Shown piece by piece: positions 12,546 to 23,507 of a stretch of DNA of 64,000 nt; position 1 is the first letter of the stretch; each line of letters opens with the position of its first letter. The position numbers were made by a program, and so were the translations under genes. Below the pieces are notes generated by a model, which was not told the DNA's origin, did no database searches, and saw nothing but the letters and a program-made list of their open reading frames with translations. The DNA comes from Isoetes taiwanensis (taxonomy: Eukaryota; Streptophyta; Lycopodiopsida; Isoetales; Isoetaceae). The stretch is from NCBI GenBank assembly GCA_021234155.1, contig JAJEKV010000002.1, positions 44,069,203-44,133,202 of the forward strand, read 5' to 3'.

Positions 12546-13329
12546 GGTTTTGTTGGAAACTGCAAACTGTAGTTTACCATAAAACCTATTATGCGTCCGA
12601 ACCAAGCCTTCAGAATTAAGCATGCAAACTGGTATTAGTTCACTACAATCATTTGCAACAAATTAATCAGTTCTCAGATCCTCATTTTCCAGCTTGCCAT
12701 TTTCTGCAAACTCGGCAATTATTATTTAAAGTTTTATTATGCAAATTATTGTATGCTTATGCATATGACGAATTCACCAATATAGGCTCTTCCATCAGAC
12801 TGCAGCAACATCCATTTTTCCCCGCAGATAATATTACAAAATTTATGGCATCTGGAAAAATAAAGACAATTTTATAGGCCTCTTTAAGATGCAAGAAGCC
12901 TAATGTGTATCTGACTAGTGTACACATTTCTTCAAAGCCTATTAGAAAAGAATCTAAAAATGCCTAAGAATCGACGGCACATTTTATGTTCATCAGGTAA
13001 CTGGAAAAAGTGCTAGACTTACCAATGCATGATCTAGGCCTATTCGTTCCTGCAATCGCAAAAATTGTTTTATCTTTCATGGATCCAAGAGCATCCTGCA
13101 TGTGCACTTATCTGCAATAAGGGAAAAGAAGTTATCAGATATAAGTACTGCAAGAAAAGAAATAGATAGATTAAAGAGATATTATTAAGTGCAGAAGCCA
13201 ATATATTTGTGAATTACATTCTCGCTTGCATTCTAAAACACGATTCCAGGACCTCGACCACATGCAATGTAGAAGTAAAAATGATTGTGCACTATTCTCA
13301 AAAGCACAGAACTTTCAATGCAGAGAAAA
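12546..13329. other. Unassigned DNA
   Basis: Short open frames only, for example 12653-12877 on the plus strand, with no motif or codon bias that I can defend. No repeat partner is seen in this window. Confidence 0.4.
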
Positions 13330-14100
13330 ACACCTCTGCAAAGGTAGTTAAAACAACTAAAATATGAGAATCAGCAGCGTTGCTTCCTTAGAGCATGTGC
13401 TTGCTTCCTTTCTCTCTGCTCTATATGAGGATCCAGACTTTTTAAGAGGATCACATGCAAAATTCTAAGACTTTCCCCTTATCAATTTGGCAATAAATAT
13501 TTCAAGGTGCACCTCCATTGTGTGAACGACCAGCTAAACTTCACTAAAATCGTAAAAAATCGAAGGCAAACAAAACCTAACTATTGCCAAAAAATGCCTA
13601 ATCAATTTGTAGTTAAGATGGGTCTTTAACAGTTGATTCTGATATACTGGCAGCCAATTTGACCTAAGCATGTACAACAAATGTAGAGCAGAGTTAGACC
13701 TAGATCAAGGACTTGCACTGCTCATTCCAAGATGGATTCTTCAAAATGCCTCCCTTTAAAAGCCCCAAATATGCTAGAAAATGCAATCAATCTGGACGGA
13801 TTTATCTTATATTTCAACCAGACTACTTCTTGCTCAACATGGACATAACATGCATTTTCAAGATCTAATGCCACAGTCCCATCTTTGGCTATGCTATAAC
13901 TTGCAAGTAATTTAGGTCCAATAACTCAATGAGAAATTCCAACACCCCAACACCCACGGGCCCAAGATGGTGAAGAATTGCAGTAAGAATTCACAAGTAT
14001 CAATGCAGCTTGAGTATAAATGCCACATTAACTCTAGAATATGCAAGAAACATCCACCACAACATTGAGATAATGACAATGTCTTTTATCATATAGTAGC
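13330..14100. repeat. Left copy of the segment flanking the LTR complex
   Basis: This 770-bp segment is repeated with few differences on the other side of the retroelement complex, at 32428-32829 plus 34383-34721. In the left copy it runs uninterrupted to ...TAGTAGC at 14100, where an LTR starts exactly with TGTGACG. In the right copy the same ...TAGTAGC continues into AGTGTTCAATTG, which represents the uninterrupted site. No coding sequence is recognised in it. Confidence 0.85.
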
Positions 14101-15585
14101 TGTGACGTCCCCTACTCGTATACGGTGCACTCACCGTATACAAACAGGAGTTCACCCCCCATACCAGCTCCATGCTGATACAGGGCCCTCCACATATCAC
14201 TGTAACCGTACTGGGTTCCAGTGGGAAGAATGAAGGGGTCATTTTACCCCGTCTCCCTCAGGGCCTACCTAGCTGCGGAAGCGTAAATATACATGTCAGT
14301 ACATATAATCATCACATATCCACCGCGACGGGTGGTACATCAACATCTGCATAGACAAAGATCAGCACAATACAAGTGGGTTCCTACCCAAGGCTCAGAC
14401 TCCAGGGAAGTACTGGCAGCTTGGGTCTCCAGAGTTCATTGCAGACAGAATCATGACAATGGATTTGGCTGGCATGAGAACATGGCATAGGGTTGTCCAC
14501 TCCATCCGCCCCTCCTGTGCACACTTTGCAGAGTAGGTTGAAGGGTGTTGGGACCTGACTGTAGCCCGCCGGATGCATAGCCAAAGGGGCTACTCCTGGG
14601 TTGCATCTCCCCAGTTTCGATGGGGCAGGTAGGGATCACTCCCACCAGAGGTCTCCATGCTGACTCAAGGTGACTAGAGGGCCATTGCCCTTATTCGACT
14701 TAACCCACTGGAAAGTGAACACCACTCCACGGGTGTCGAGTCCATGCCTTACCCACACTCAGTGGCAAGCCATTAGACCTAGTCTACATTGATCCCCGGT
14801 AGACTTTACACACCAGAGGGATCGGTCAAGAGTCAGAACACGAACCTCCTTCTGAGCCAGTCTGGCCCCTTCACCCACAACCAAGTGTGGTTCTTGTACA
14901 CAGGCCGAATCTAGTAATGCACTAAGAGGGACTAGCTAGGAGCATCAACTACTAAGCTTTAAGTCTCTACCCCCCTTCCCAATACAATGAGTCCACAGAA
15001 TTCATCCATCCGTCACATCATCATAGAACTAAAGAATAAGAACTAATCTATATCATAGAGTTAGGTTCTTTAGTTAGGGTCAATCTTGGGATCTGCTTGG
15101 CTACTAAGGGCAATTTAATAGGCTAAACCTATTGGTTCGATGGCTGGAATATGGTTTAGGCTATTAAATCGACTAAATACCTGATCCCTGGTTCACTCCT
15201 CTTGATCCGAATGCGTCCATGTCGCTGTTCTGCTTGGGAATGCGGTCGGAAGGAGAATCTGACGAGCTAGGGCGCACGGGCAGATCTTGGGAGTTGGATT
15301 TGACTCCTCAGGCGCGCGAACTGGAGCTCAGAAGGGTCGTGGACGAAAAGGGAAGAATTAGGGTTTGGTTGCCTTACATAGGCTACAAGTTAGGTTTAGG
15401 GTTTCTATGACCCTTGGTCTGCCTTTAATGGGTTAAAGGCTTAAAGTGCGCACCCTTACAAGTTGCCCCCTAGGGCGCCCTTGCTTGGTTACACATCGGC
15501 GTATACGTCGATTGGAGTGGCGTGTACGCGTGACGGTGCAGTACGGTATACGTCTTGAGACCGTATATCATACTGGAACGTCACA
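14101..15585 (-). mobile_element. Complete LTR (3' LTR by position of the polypurine tract)
   Basis: This 1485-bp LTR starts TGTGACGTCC and ends GGAACGTCACA on the plus strand, giving TG...CA ends with an 8-bp terminal inverted repeat. The matching LTR at 31226-32427 differs at few positions over its length. A 24-bp hairpin (GTATACGGTG, loop CACT, CACCGTATAC) lies at 14118-14141, near the minus-strand 3' end. The purine-rich tract AAGGTGGGGAGAA (minus strand) abuts the right end, as a 3' LTR of a minus-strand element requires. The left end abuts unique flank with no primer-binding site, so this is the downstream end of the element. Confidence 0.88.
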
Positions 15586-15665
15586 TTCTCCCCACCTTGA
15601 ATTGATGCTGTCCGCAGCATCGTGGGTCTCCCCACCTTGGGATCTTCTTAACCTGCAGTCAACTT
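15586..15665 (-). other. Polypurine tract and 3' end of retroelement internal region
   Basis: Read on the minus strand, AAGGTGGGGAGAA ends one base before the LTR (15598-15586). A second copy, AAGGTGGGGAGAC, lies at 15638-15626. Polypurine tracts prime plus-strand DNA synthesis in LTR retroelements. The duplication may be a tandem remnant or a secondary priming site. Confidence 0.7.
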
Positions 15666-18168
15666 GATGCATACGATATATTATTATCATAGTTACACAT
15701 TTATTAGGATTACCTCAAGGTAATATTTTTAGAACATTATTATACTATTATTCAATCAAATACTCATCAATCCGTATGTCATTACAACAATTACCCATTA
15801 GTTTTACTTATCATAATGTTTTAGTTTATCAATATATATACAACTAGAAAAAGTGTCCAGCGTTGCTGGGCTTTTCGTTGGGATTAAGTTCAAAATTAAT
15901 AAAAATATAGTGAGAATGTCAAGTTGGACATATACAATCGTTTGTTTTAACTTGAAGTTGAATTTTGTCCTTCGAAAGTGTTTTATTTATTGAGCTTAAA
16001 AACTTGAACATAAGTTATTAAGTTTTGGAATAGTCATATCATGCAGGTGAATTTGTGTGTCGACTTCAAGTGTTGTCGTTTAAAGCTTTCTTACATATTT
16101 AGTCTCTTCAATCTCTTGCACTTTTTCCAAAGTAAGATAAACCAACATCGACAATCTTGAAGGGTAGCAGTCGAAGTTTTGTATGGGTGTGTCATCTATT
16201 AGAAAAATGCCCAGTATTGCTGCTTATAAGGCGATTGCACATTTAATAATTCAAAGCATACTCATGGATGACACAGTTGAAGATCACATGTTGGTAAGTG
16301 TTTAGACGTTATGCTAGAGAATAAGCATGTCGTCAAGATGCAACTCATTAGGTTGGAGGATGCAACTATTGAGGATGCAACTCAATAGTTTGGAAAGCAA
16401 TTTTAGAGCTTTCAGAGCTTTTCGAACAATTTTATTTGACAAAATGCATTTAGTGGTAGCATTATTGGAATATTTTGCTTTTTCTCGGAGCAAATGTAGC
16501 TTTCCTACTTATAATTCGTGACAAATCAAGGACATCAGTTGTTTGGTATATTTGAACTGGCCACTTATCATATGTGTTGTCTGTTTGGTATATTCTAACT
16601 GGCAACTTAATGCACACTTAAAATAGGTAGAAGCTGAAGCCAAAGGGCACGTTCTTCTTTTGAGAAACATGTAGAAACACATTCATGAAAACATGGTCTT
16701 CCACACCTTACGTAACAATGTAATAGCAAAAAACTTACGTGTTAGATACCTTATGTCACAAATCACAAAATTGCAATAGGTAATTTAAATGTTTTCCATG
16801 ATCAAGATAGAGATGTGGAGTAGATAGACAGCATAAATAAACAGGTTTAATGTGCATATTTTTGCATACGTGCCATGATCTAGACACTTGAATATGTCCT
16901 TAAGCCTTATGGAAGTTTGTGACCATCCATTGCAGTTAGGACATACGGTCAAATTTCATTTGAATGAAGCTCCAGCCTGGTTAGCACAAAAACATTATTC
17001 CTGAAGTTGTGCAAAAATAGGAGAATATGTTCTATCCTTTACCTTTTTAAAAAAAATAATGCAGGCACTGAAATCTATTTTTTTATTTGTCGCAGCCTTT
17101 TTAAAACTGCAAAGATAACATTTGTAATGGTCAGTACAAATCAAGCTTCAATGCTGGCACTATTAGGTAGAACAAATATAGCTTCAACAATTGTATCTGA
17201 TAATATCCAGCCTACGCTTTTAAAGAACTTGATCTGAATCTTTTTGTTGAAATGATTCATCAAATAGTACATAAGTGCCATAATTATACTAAACAGCAAA
17301 GATGGCTAAAAAAAGCTTGGAAAAGAATTTAGCAAAGGATGCAAAGGTATCTCCTTTGCCTTATGATTGGCAATATGCTCCATGTAATTCAAATACCACT
17401 ATGGCGAGCAGATTTACAACCATAAACCAGTTTAGAAACTTTAGAGAGTGTCTTGCTGCCAGAGTATAATGGAAGCTCCAGACATCAATAATTTCCTTGG
17501 ATATCTCTGTCTACACGATTGACCATGGACATGTCTGGCTTCATCTAAAGAAATTGCCGAAATAATATGCCTTTATATAAGCATGCTATCCCAATGTACA
17601 TCATAATCAATTCGGCATCCTGCAACTCCAAGGAGTTGAAGGATTGAAGATTGGGATGGTTGGGAAAGAAGCAACACCGAGTCTCTATGCTTTGGTATAA
17701 ATTCCTCATTGAAAATGCAATCTCTGCAGTCACAAATGAAAGGACAATAAAAGGTAGATGGTATTCAAAACAATATCAACAAAGTCGCGACAATATATAT
17801 ATGGGGGGAGCTTACCGTGTTTTGCTATGCGAGTTGCAACAATAGCACTGGAATGATTTTATATGGACCATAATCTTCTTCTTCAAATTTATGTATGTTC
17901 ACTTCTACATGCATGCATCTATTCTAACTGCATGTACTCACCGGGTTCTCAGGCTTTACAATGGGAACGTCGTTTAAACCTGATCTTCAAATATCCACCT
18001 TTCATTTTGTATATATCCGGTGTATTTCATTTCCACCTGCTCCACCCCTAGAAATCCAATATATAAAGGGCTTGAGTTTTTTTCCCCCCTTTAAGGATGA
18101 ATCGGCTTGAGCTACTGACAAGATGCACTTTAAGTAAAACCCAATTTTGACCTGCCTTCAAAAATGAC
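15666..18168. other. AT-rich DNA with small stem-loop repeats, no gene seen
   Basis: A 17-bp dyad, GTCCAGC-GTT-GCTGGGC, lies at 15853-15869 behind ACTAGAAAAA. A degenerate relative (ATTAGAAAAATGCCCAGTATT) is near 16198-16218. A third relative, with G-C pairs in the stem, is at 47391-47407. Otherwise short open frames only. The last ~100 bp may include the promoter and leader of the PPR fragment. Confidence 0.4.
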
Positions 18169-19283
18169 ATGACGGTCAACAAAATCTATCGTGGAAGAAC
18201 CAATCTGCTCCGGTCAGAAGTTCATGCTTGCATCACTTCAACCCATTGGAAAGGATCATATGTTGTGGACAAACTTGGTTCACTGTTGAGGCAATGCGGA
18301 GATGCCAAAGCTCTTTTACAAGGCAGGCAGTTACATGAGCACATTGTCAAGACTGGGCTTCAGACGGACAGATTTTTAAGCAACCTTCTCGTGTTAATGT
18401 ATGGTAAGTGTGGTGCTTTATCTGATGCAAGAACAGTATTTGATAACATAAATCATAAAAATTCTTTTTCTTGGAATATCATGATTAGGGCTTATATCCA
18501 GCAAGGGCAGGTAGAAGAAGCTTTTATGGTATTTAAACAAGTGCCTGAAAAGAATGTAGTATCATGGACTATGTTAAGCAAGGCCATTCTAAGAAGGCTA
18601 TGCAAATGTTTCGAGAAATGCCGCAACACAATGTGGTTTCATGGACTGCCATGATTGCAGCGTATGCTCAGGAAGGGCAATTGGAGGAGGCTAAAGAATT
18701 GTTTAACCTAATGCCAGAAAGGAATGTTGTTTCATGGAATGCCATCGTTTCAGCTTATGGACAACAAGGGCAACTCAAAGAAGCCCTCCAATCTTTTGCA
18801 ATTATGCCTGAAAGAGATGTTGCTTCATGGAATTCCATAATTGCTGCACATGCCCAACAAGGGTATGGCACAGATGCTATATATTTTTATCAACAAATGC
18901 TGTTGGACAATCTGGCTCCTAACAGGTTAACCTTTAGCAGTGTTCTTTCTGCTAGCAGTCATGATGGTCTTGTAAATGAGGGGTGCCACTACTTTGTTTC
19001 CATAAGTGGAGATCATTTGATCATGCCAGAGTTGGAGCATTATAGCTGCATTATTGACCTTCTTGGGCATATGGGATGGCTAGATTGTTCAGAGAGCTGG
19101 ATCAATCATATGGCTGTGCGAGCTAATGTTGCCTGTTGGAAAGCATTGCTTAGCTCATGCAGAAGCCATACTGCTGTTGAACAAGGGGAACACGTTGCAG
19201 GTCATATTCTGAAACTGTTCCCGGATAATGCTGCACCATATGTTTTGCTTTCCAACATGCATGCTGAAGTGTACAGTGACTAA
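18169..19283 (+). pseudogene. PLS-type pentatricopeptide-repeat protein, frameshifted and truncated
   Basis: PPR proteins bind organellar RNA in a sequence-specific way. The frame from ATG 18169 gives QGRQLHEHIVKTGL, then NLLVLMYGKCGALSDARTVFD and short (S-type) repeats with the signature NVVSWxxMIxAYxQQGQxxEAxxxF. The frame breaks near 18570, where a short deletion removes the AMI part of one repeat, and continues in another frame from about 18564 through at least three more repeats. The end (NVACWKALLSSCRSH...YVLLSNMHA) is the E1-type region. It stops there, with no E2, E+ or DYW editing domain. The gene lies between the left LTR and the GDSL gene and is on the opposite strand to both. Most likely a pseudogene; intron-less, as is usual for this family. 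Confidence 0.88.
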
Positions 19284-19940
19284 TCTGGCATACTGCAAAG
19301 AGACCATATATTATAGATCATAAAACTGTAGACTATATAAGAGAGATGGATAAACTGGCTAGTTGCAAGATGTAGAGAAAGTACAGAATGTCAATATCCC
19401 CCATCTATTAAGCAGCAGTATTGAGCATCTGAAGTGTGCTACCCAAAAGGAAAGTTAAAACATTGCAATAAATTGCTCTTAATATAGATATCTTTTCTGC
19501 TACAGGAGTAGAGTGAAATAGATACCTTCTATGAAGGAGTTGATCTCCATTGCTCTACCTCCATTGCTCCATTGCACTAAAGGATGCTGAAAAAATAAAC
19601 ATTGTATAGTTAAAAGAACGACTAATAGGTAACAAAGAAACATTCTACCAGAGAGAGCAAGCTTAAGAAAGAACTATGTATAGTGCCAATCAGCAATGTT
19701 GCAATTTGGAACAATACTTACGCTAAGAGTCCATTTGACTCTTAACGTAAGTATCTATTCCAGAATGGACTCTATATTCAACAGAATGCCTTCCATATTT
19801 GGTTTATTCGGTGGCCAATGTGGTTAATCCGACCACTTGCCTTGTAGGACATGACCGTGTCTTTCTTGTGCAGAATGTAGGAGGAGATATGAATCAATGT
19901 GAAGTTGAAAAGTTAGATGGAGTAAATTTGAAGAAAATAT
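19284..19940. other. Spacer with a long perfect-type hairpin
   Basis: At 19714-19754 the sequence ATACTTACGCTAAGAGTC pairs with GACTCTTAACGTAAGTAT across a 5-base loop, with one mismatch in 18 pairs. It lies 190 bp beyond the stop codon of the convergently oriented GDSL gene. No protein-coding content is seen. Confidence 0.5.
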
Positions 19941-21267
19941 TTACAGGTCTGTCCGATGTTTCTTCAACTGCGTATTAACCAAACCAGTGATGTTCATCTC
20001 CTTCAAAATTTGCTGATGCAAGAAATCTGCAATTATACTATAAGTGCTTTGTGTTGGATGAAAGCTATCCCAAAACACGTATTTAGTGGCATCCAGGCAG
20101 CTAAATCCTTCCAAAGCTTGGCATAAAATTGAGGCAGAAGGCAAACTGTTCCCACAACAACCATCTGCACTTGACTCAAACCCTGGAAAACAGATTAAGA
20201 ATCCACAAATAATCTAAGAATAAATTTAAATACTAAAAGGGGATGTGCAAAGTACATTACCATGGTTGGAGGGATTCAGAATTATCTGTAGAAGAAAGTC
20301 AAATATATCCAGATATGCTACCTTAAGTCTAGGAAGGTTGAATGCCAAAGATGATAAAGCCAATTTAAGGCGTTTGTTAGAATCTTTAGCTTCTTCATTG
20401 TGAATAGCAATACATTCATTTTTGCTCTGACATATGATTCTCATCCATGGAAGACATCCAATTGGGGGAAAAGAAACTACAGCAATATTGCGAGCTCCTT
20501 TCTGATATAATGCCTGCATATTTACCAAAAGATTAGACTACAGCTTAACCTATCTAGACCTAATTCAAAGAAGATTTACCTCAGTATTAGCCACAACAGC
20601 AGAAGTAAGATGGCGTTGAAAATCATGTGGGTATCTCAGCGTCTTGTTTGAGGGATCCGCATTATAATTCAGAATAAAGTCGTTTGCCCCTGTGCTTATG
20701 AGATATAATGCATTTGCAATAGTAGATTGCGCAAGAATTGGACCAAACTCAAGCTCTAGACCCTTTATATATGCCTCATGCCATCGCATTTGCTGGGAAA
20801 ATGAAACCGCATTCTATGTACATATTATAATGAAAACAGAGCATTAGATTTGATATTTTATCTTAGATTAGGTCCTCGTGAAACAGGATCTAGGATTTCT
20901 TACCAACGCAACCGATGTGGAGTCTAAAAACCCAGAACCAGCTGATGCGAAGTTTATTCCATGACTAATTTGTCGACCTTCAGCTTCTGGAGATAAGAAA
21001 GCAGGGGGATATGGCAATCCAAACTTAGAAGCTGCAAAATCGGCAGAATTCAGAATAACGGAGATCTTAAGAAATATAGGATCAAGGAATATGAGAAATT
21101 ACCGAGATAATCAACTGCCAGAAGACCATTTGAAAAGACCATTTAAAAACAGGAAGGAAATTTGCTTTGAAAATGGTCTGCAAGTAATTGTTGTTGCCAA
21201 CATCAACTGTGGAATCGCCAAAAACAATGAGGCTAGAAATATTAAATCCGTGTGTCATTTCGAGCAT
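19941..21267 (-). pseudogene. GDSL-type esterase/lipase, five exons, exon 1 damaged
   Basis: Plant GDSL esterases hydrolyse acyl esters, usually in the secretory pathway or cell wall. Exons on the minus strand are 21267-21103, 21031-20904, 20792-20580, 20513-20261 and 20182-19941, all with GT-AG introns and consistent phases from exon 2 on. All four family blocks are present: [12 protein letters not shown] (catalytic Ser), [16 protein letters not shown] and FWDSFHPT (catalytic Asp and His). Exon 1 is damaged: about ten codons between ANF and [11 protein letters not shown] are missing, with a frame change. The only in-frame ATG (21267) lies inside the hydrophobic leader; the upstream leader codons [11 protein letters not shown] have no ATG. 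The intron set shows it is a genomic gene rather than a retrocopy. Probably a recent pseudogene. Confidence 0.85.
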
Positions 21268-21336
21268 CAGCACGATGATAGCTGCCAAAAAAATGAGCGC
21301 TGAAGCCGACGATCTGCACTTCCTCTGTCTAAAAAC

Positions 21337-21344
21337 CTTTATAA
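21337..21344 (-). promoter_or_regulatory. TATA box of the GDSL gene
   Basis: TATAAAGG on the minus strand is about 70 bp upstream of the first in-frame ATG. It is correctly placed for a transcription start near 21310, which would include the hydrophobic leader codons. Sequence-only inference. Confidence 0.4.
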
Positions 21345-21349
21345 AGAAG

Positions 21350-22159
21350 TGAGCGTGAGAAATAACCAGAGATCCTTTAATTCTAGAAATACAGATATTG
21401 AACCGGAAGAGCAGCTAGCCGAGGAGACATCGCCATGGAAAAATAACGGTTTCTGTTCTAACGTGGAGATAATCAACGGACAAAAAAAACCCTAAAAAAA
21501 TTGAATGCGCAAGATTGTGCACAGACTATCCTAAAACTCTTTTATTATTATATATAGATAGATATAGATTATTCTCTGAGGTACTCTTCATTCCTTGCAA
21601 CACATTACAACAAAATTTGTGTTGCAAGTCTTCGTAGCTCGGCCTCCTAGCCCTCCGGAGCGCTCTATTGGCCTGCAAGTCAATACTACATTAGTACCAT
21701 TTTTTTTTTTAATTATTTATAAATTTGGTTATAAGGGAACCACCCCAACTATCTACATGAATGCATGGCTAATCTCCCGGCGTAGGAAGAGGATGCTTCT
21801 TCCATCTTGGTCAGGAGAGGCATACCTATAATGCCTATATGGCGCTCATGCCTACACCTTTAGTTGCCCAGCGTGGAGGATAGGGTCCTTCGCGTATATG
21901 GGGCGTGAAGGATAGGGTCCTCCCCGTAGGCATTGACTAGAGATGTTTTTCCTATCAATGCATTCCTGAATGACCTCTTATCTCTCGAGGTCGTCTACTT
22001 CCGTGGGACAGAAGTAGACTTTTTAAGCGGAACCGTGGTCATGCCTACATTGACATTACACCACTCCTAGAGATCACCGTAGTGATCTCATCATCGGTAA
22101 CAACGCATGCAACCCATACCTCATAGGTTGCATGCGTAGATTATACTTAACTATGCAAG
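21350..22159. other. Spacer between GDSL gene and retroelement chromodomain
   Basis: No gene is seen. On the minus strand this should be the 3' untranslated part of the Ty3 element, followed by non-element DNA, but the transition point is not visible. Two GGATAGGGTCCT blocks occur near 21880 and 21911. A foldback of CTACTTCCGTGGG with CAGAAGTAG is near 22000. A stretch around 21540-21575 is rich in TATA/GATA repeats. Confidence 0.35.
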
Positions 22160-23435
22160 CTATAAATCTACACAAATTGACATGCCTGAGCCGATTTCTT
22201 CGGAGATGACCTTGCCGTCCCATTGCTCCATAAACTGTGGGTACTGCTTTATCAGATCTCTTTTAAGTACCCATGTCGCGTCTTCCACCGGCAAGTGTTT
22301 CCACTTGACCAAGTATTGGAGAAACTCCGGATCTCCTTGTTTTCTTGAACGCTTTATCAAGAATTAGTTCTGGAACTATTTCTATCTGCTCTTCTGTCAT
22401 TTCCAACATCGTTGGAGTGTGCAGGACTTCATCTGGATTGGGAGTGTGCTTCTTCAGCAAACTCACGTGGAAGACTTTGTGGATCTTTAAGTGTGCTGGC
22501 AAGTCTAGCTTGTAGGATTGGTTACCTACTCTTTGGATTATTCTGAAGGGTCCAGCCCACCTTGGAGCAAGCTTTTTACAATTTCCGATGCGGAGCTTCG
22601 CCTGCTTTACCTTGATCTTGAGCCATACATCATCTCCAACTTGGAACTCTCTGACTGTCCGATGTTTGTCGGCGATGCTCTTTTGTCGACTCCTTGCTGC
22701 GAGAAGATACTCTCGAACTTCTTCCACAAGCTGCTGCATGTCGCCCAACATTTGCTGCGAAACTTCCACTTTTGACACAGGGTTGTGCCAAGTGTCTGGA
22801 GTTAGGCATTGGTAGCCATAGTTGATCATGAACGGCGACATTTGGGATGATTCCTGCTTGGTGCTATTGTATGCAAACTCCACCAAGTGAATAAATTCCT
22901 CCCACATATCTTGCTTGTTTCAGACATAGTTTCGTAGCATATCCTCCAATATTCTGTTGGTACGCTCCGTTTGCCCATCTGTCTGGGGATGATAGGCCGT
23001 GCTCATGTATAGCTTCGTCTGAATCGTTGCGAAGAGGTCCTGCCAAAAGGCACTGATGAACTTCGGATCTCGGTCGGAGATAATTTCCCTTGGCATGCCA
23101 TGGAGCCTGAAGATTTCTTTGGTGAAGAGCTTTGCCGTATCCATAGCTGTGTCCGTGGTCCTGCAAGGCACGAAATGGGCCATCTTCGACAACTTGTCGA
23201 CCACGACCATCAGGGCATCCTTCCGTCTTACTGTTCTTGGAAGCTCCGTTATGAAGTCAATGCTGACGACCTCCCACTTAGCGTTTGGCACTGCTAATGG
23301 TTCCAATGCACCTGGAATTCGAAGCTGTTCTGCCTTCGTTTGCTGACATAGCTGACATTCCTTGATGTGGCGAGCTACCTGCTTCTTCATTCCTGGCCAA
23401 TAATAGCTGCTACGCACTTTGAAGTATGTCTTCAT
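22160..23435 (-). pseudogene. Retroelement integrase with chromodomain
   Basis: 23435-22920 holds the zinc-binding HHCC region (HIKECQLCQQTK) and the catalytic core with DFITELP, SDRDPKF and the TDGQTERTNRILE glutamate, giving the D,D-35-E triad. An in-frame TGA near 22918 interrupts the core just after LRNYV. 22907-22263 continues in the same frame through EEFIHLVEFAYNS, the GPFRII..., and HVSLLKKHTP motifs of Ty3 integrase C-termini. A frame change near 22340 leads to the chromodomain at 22360-22160 (LQYLVKWKHLPVEDATWV). In chromoviruses this domain steers integration to methylated-H3 chromatin. Confidence 0.93.
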
Positions 23436-23507
23436 GAATCCTGCGTGGCCAGCTATATTGGGCTGTTGTGGGTGTCGTGGAGGATCAACTTTCTTACTCC
23501 AGATGAT

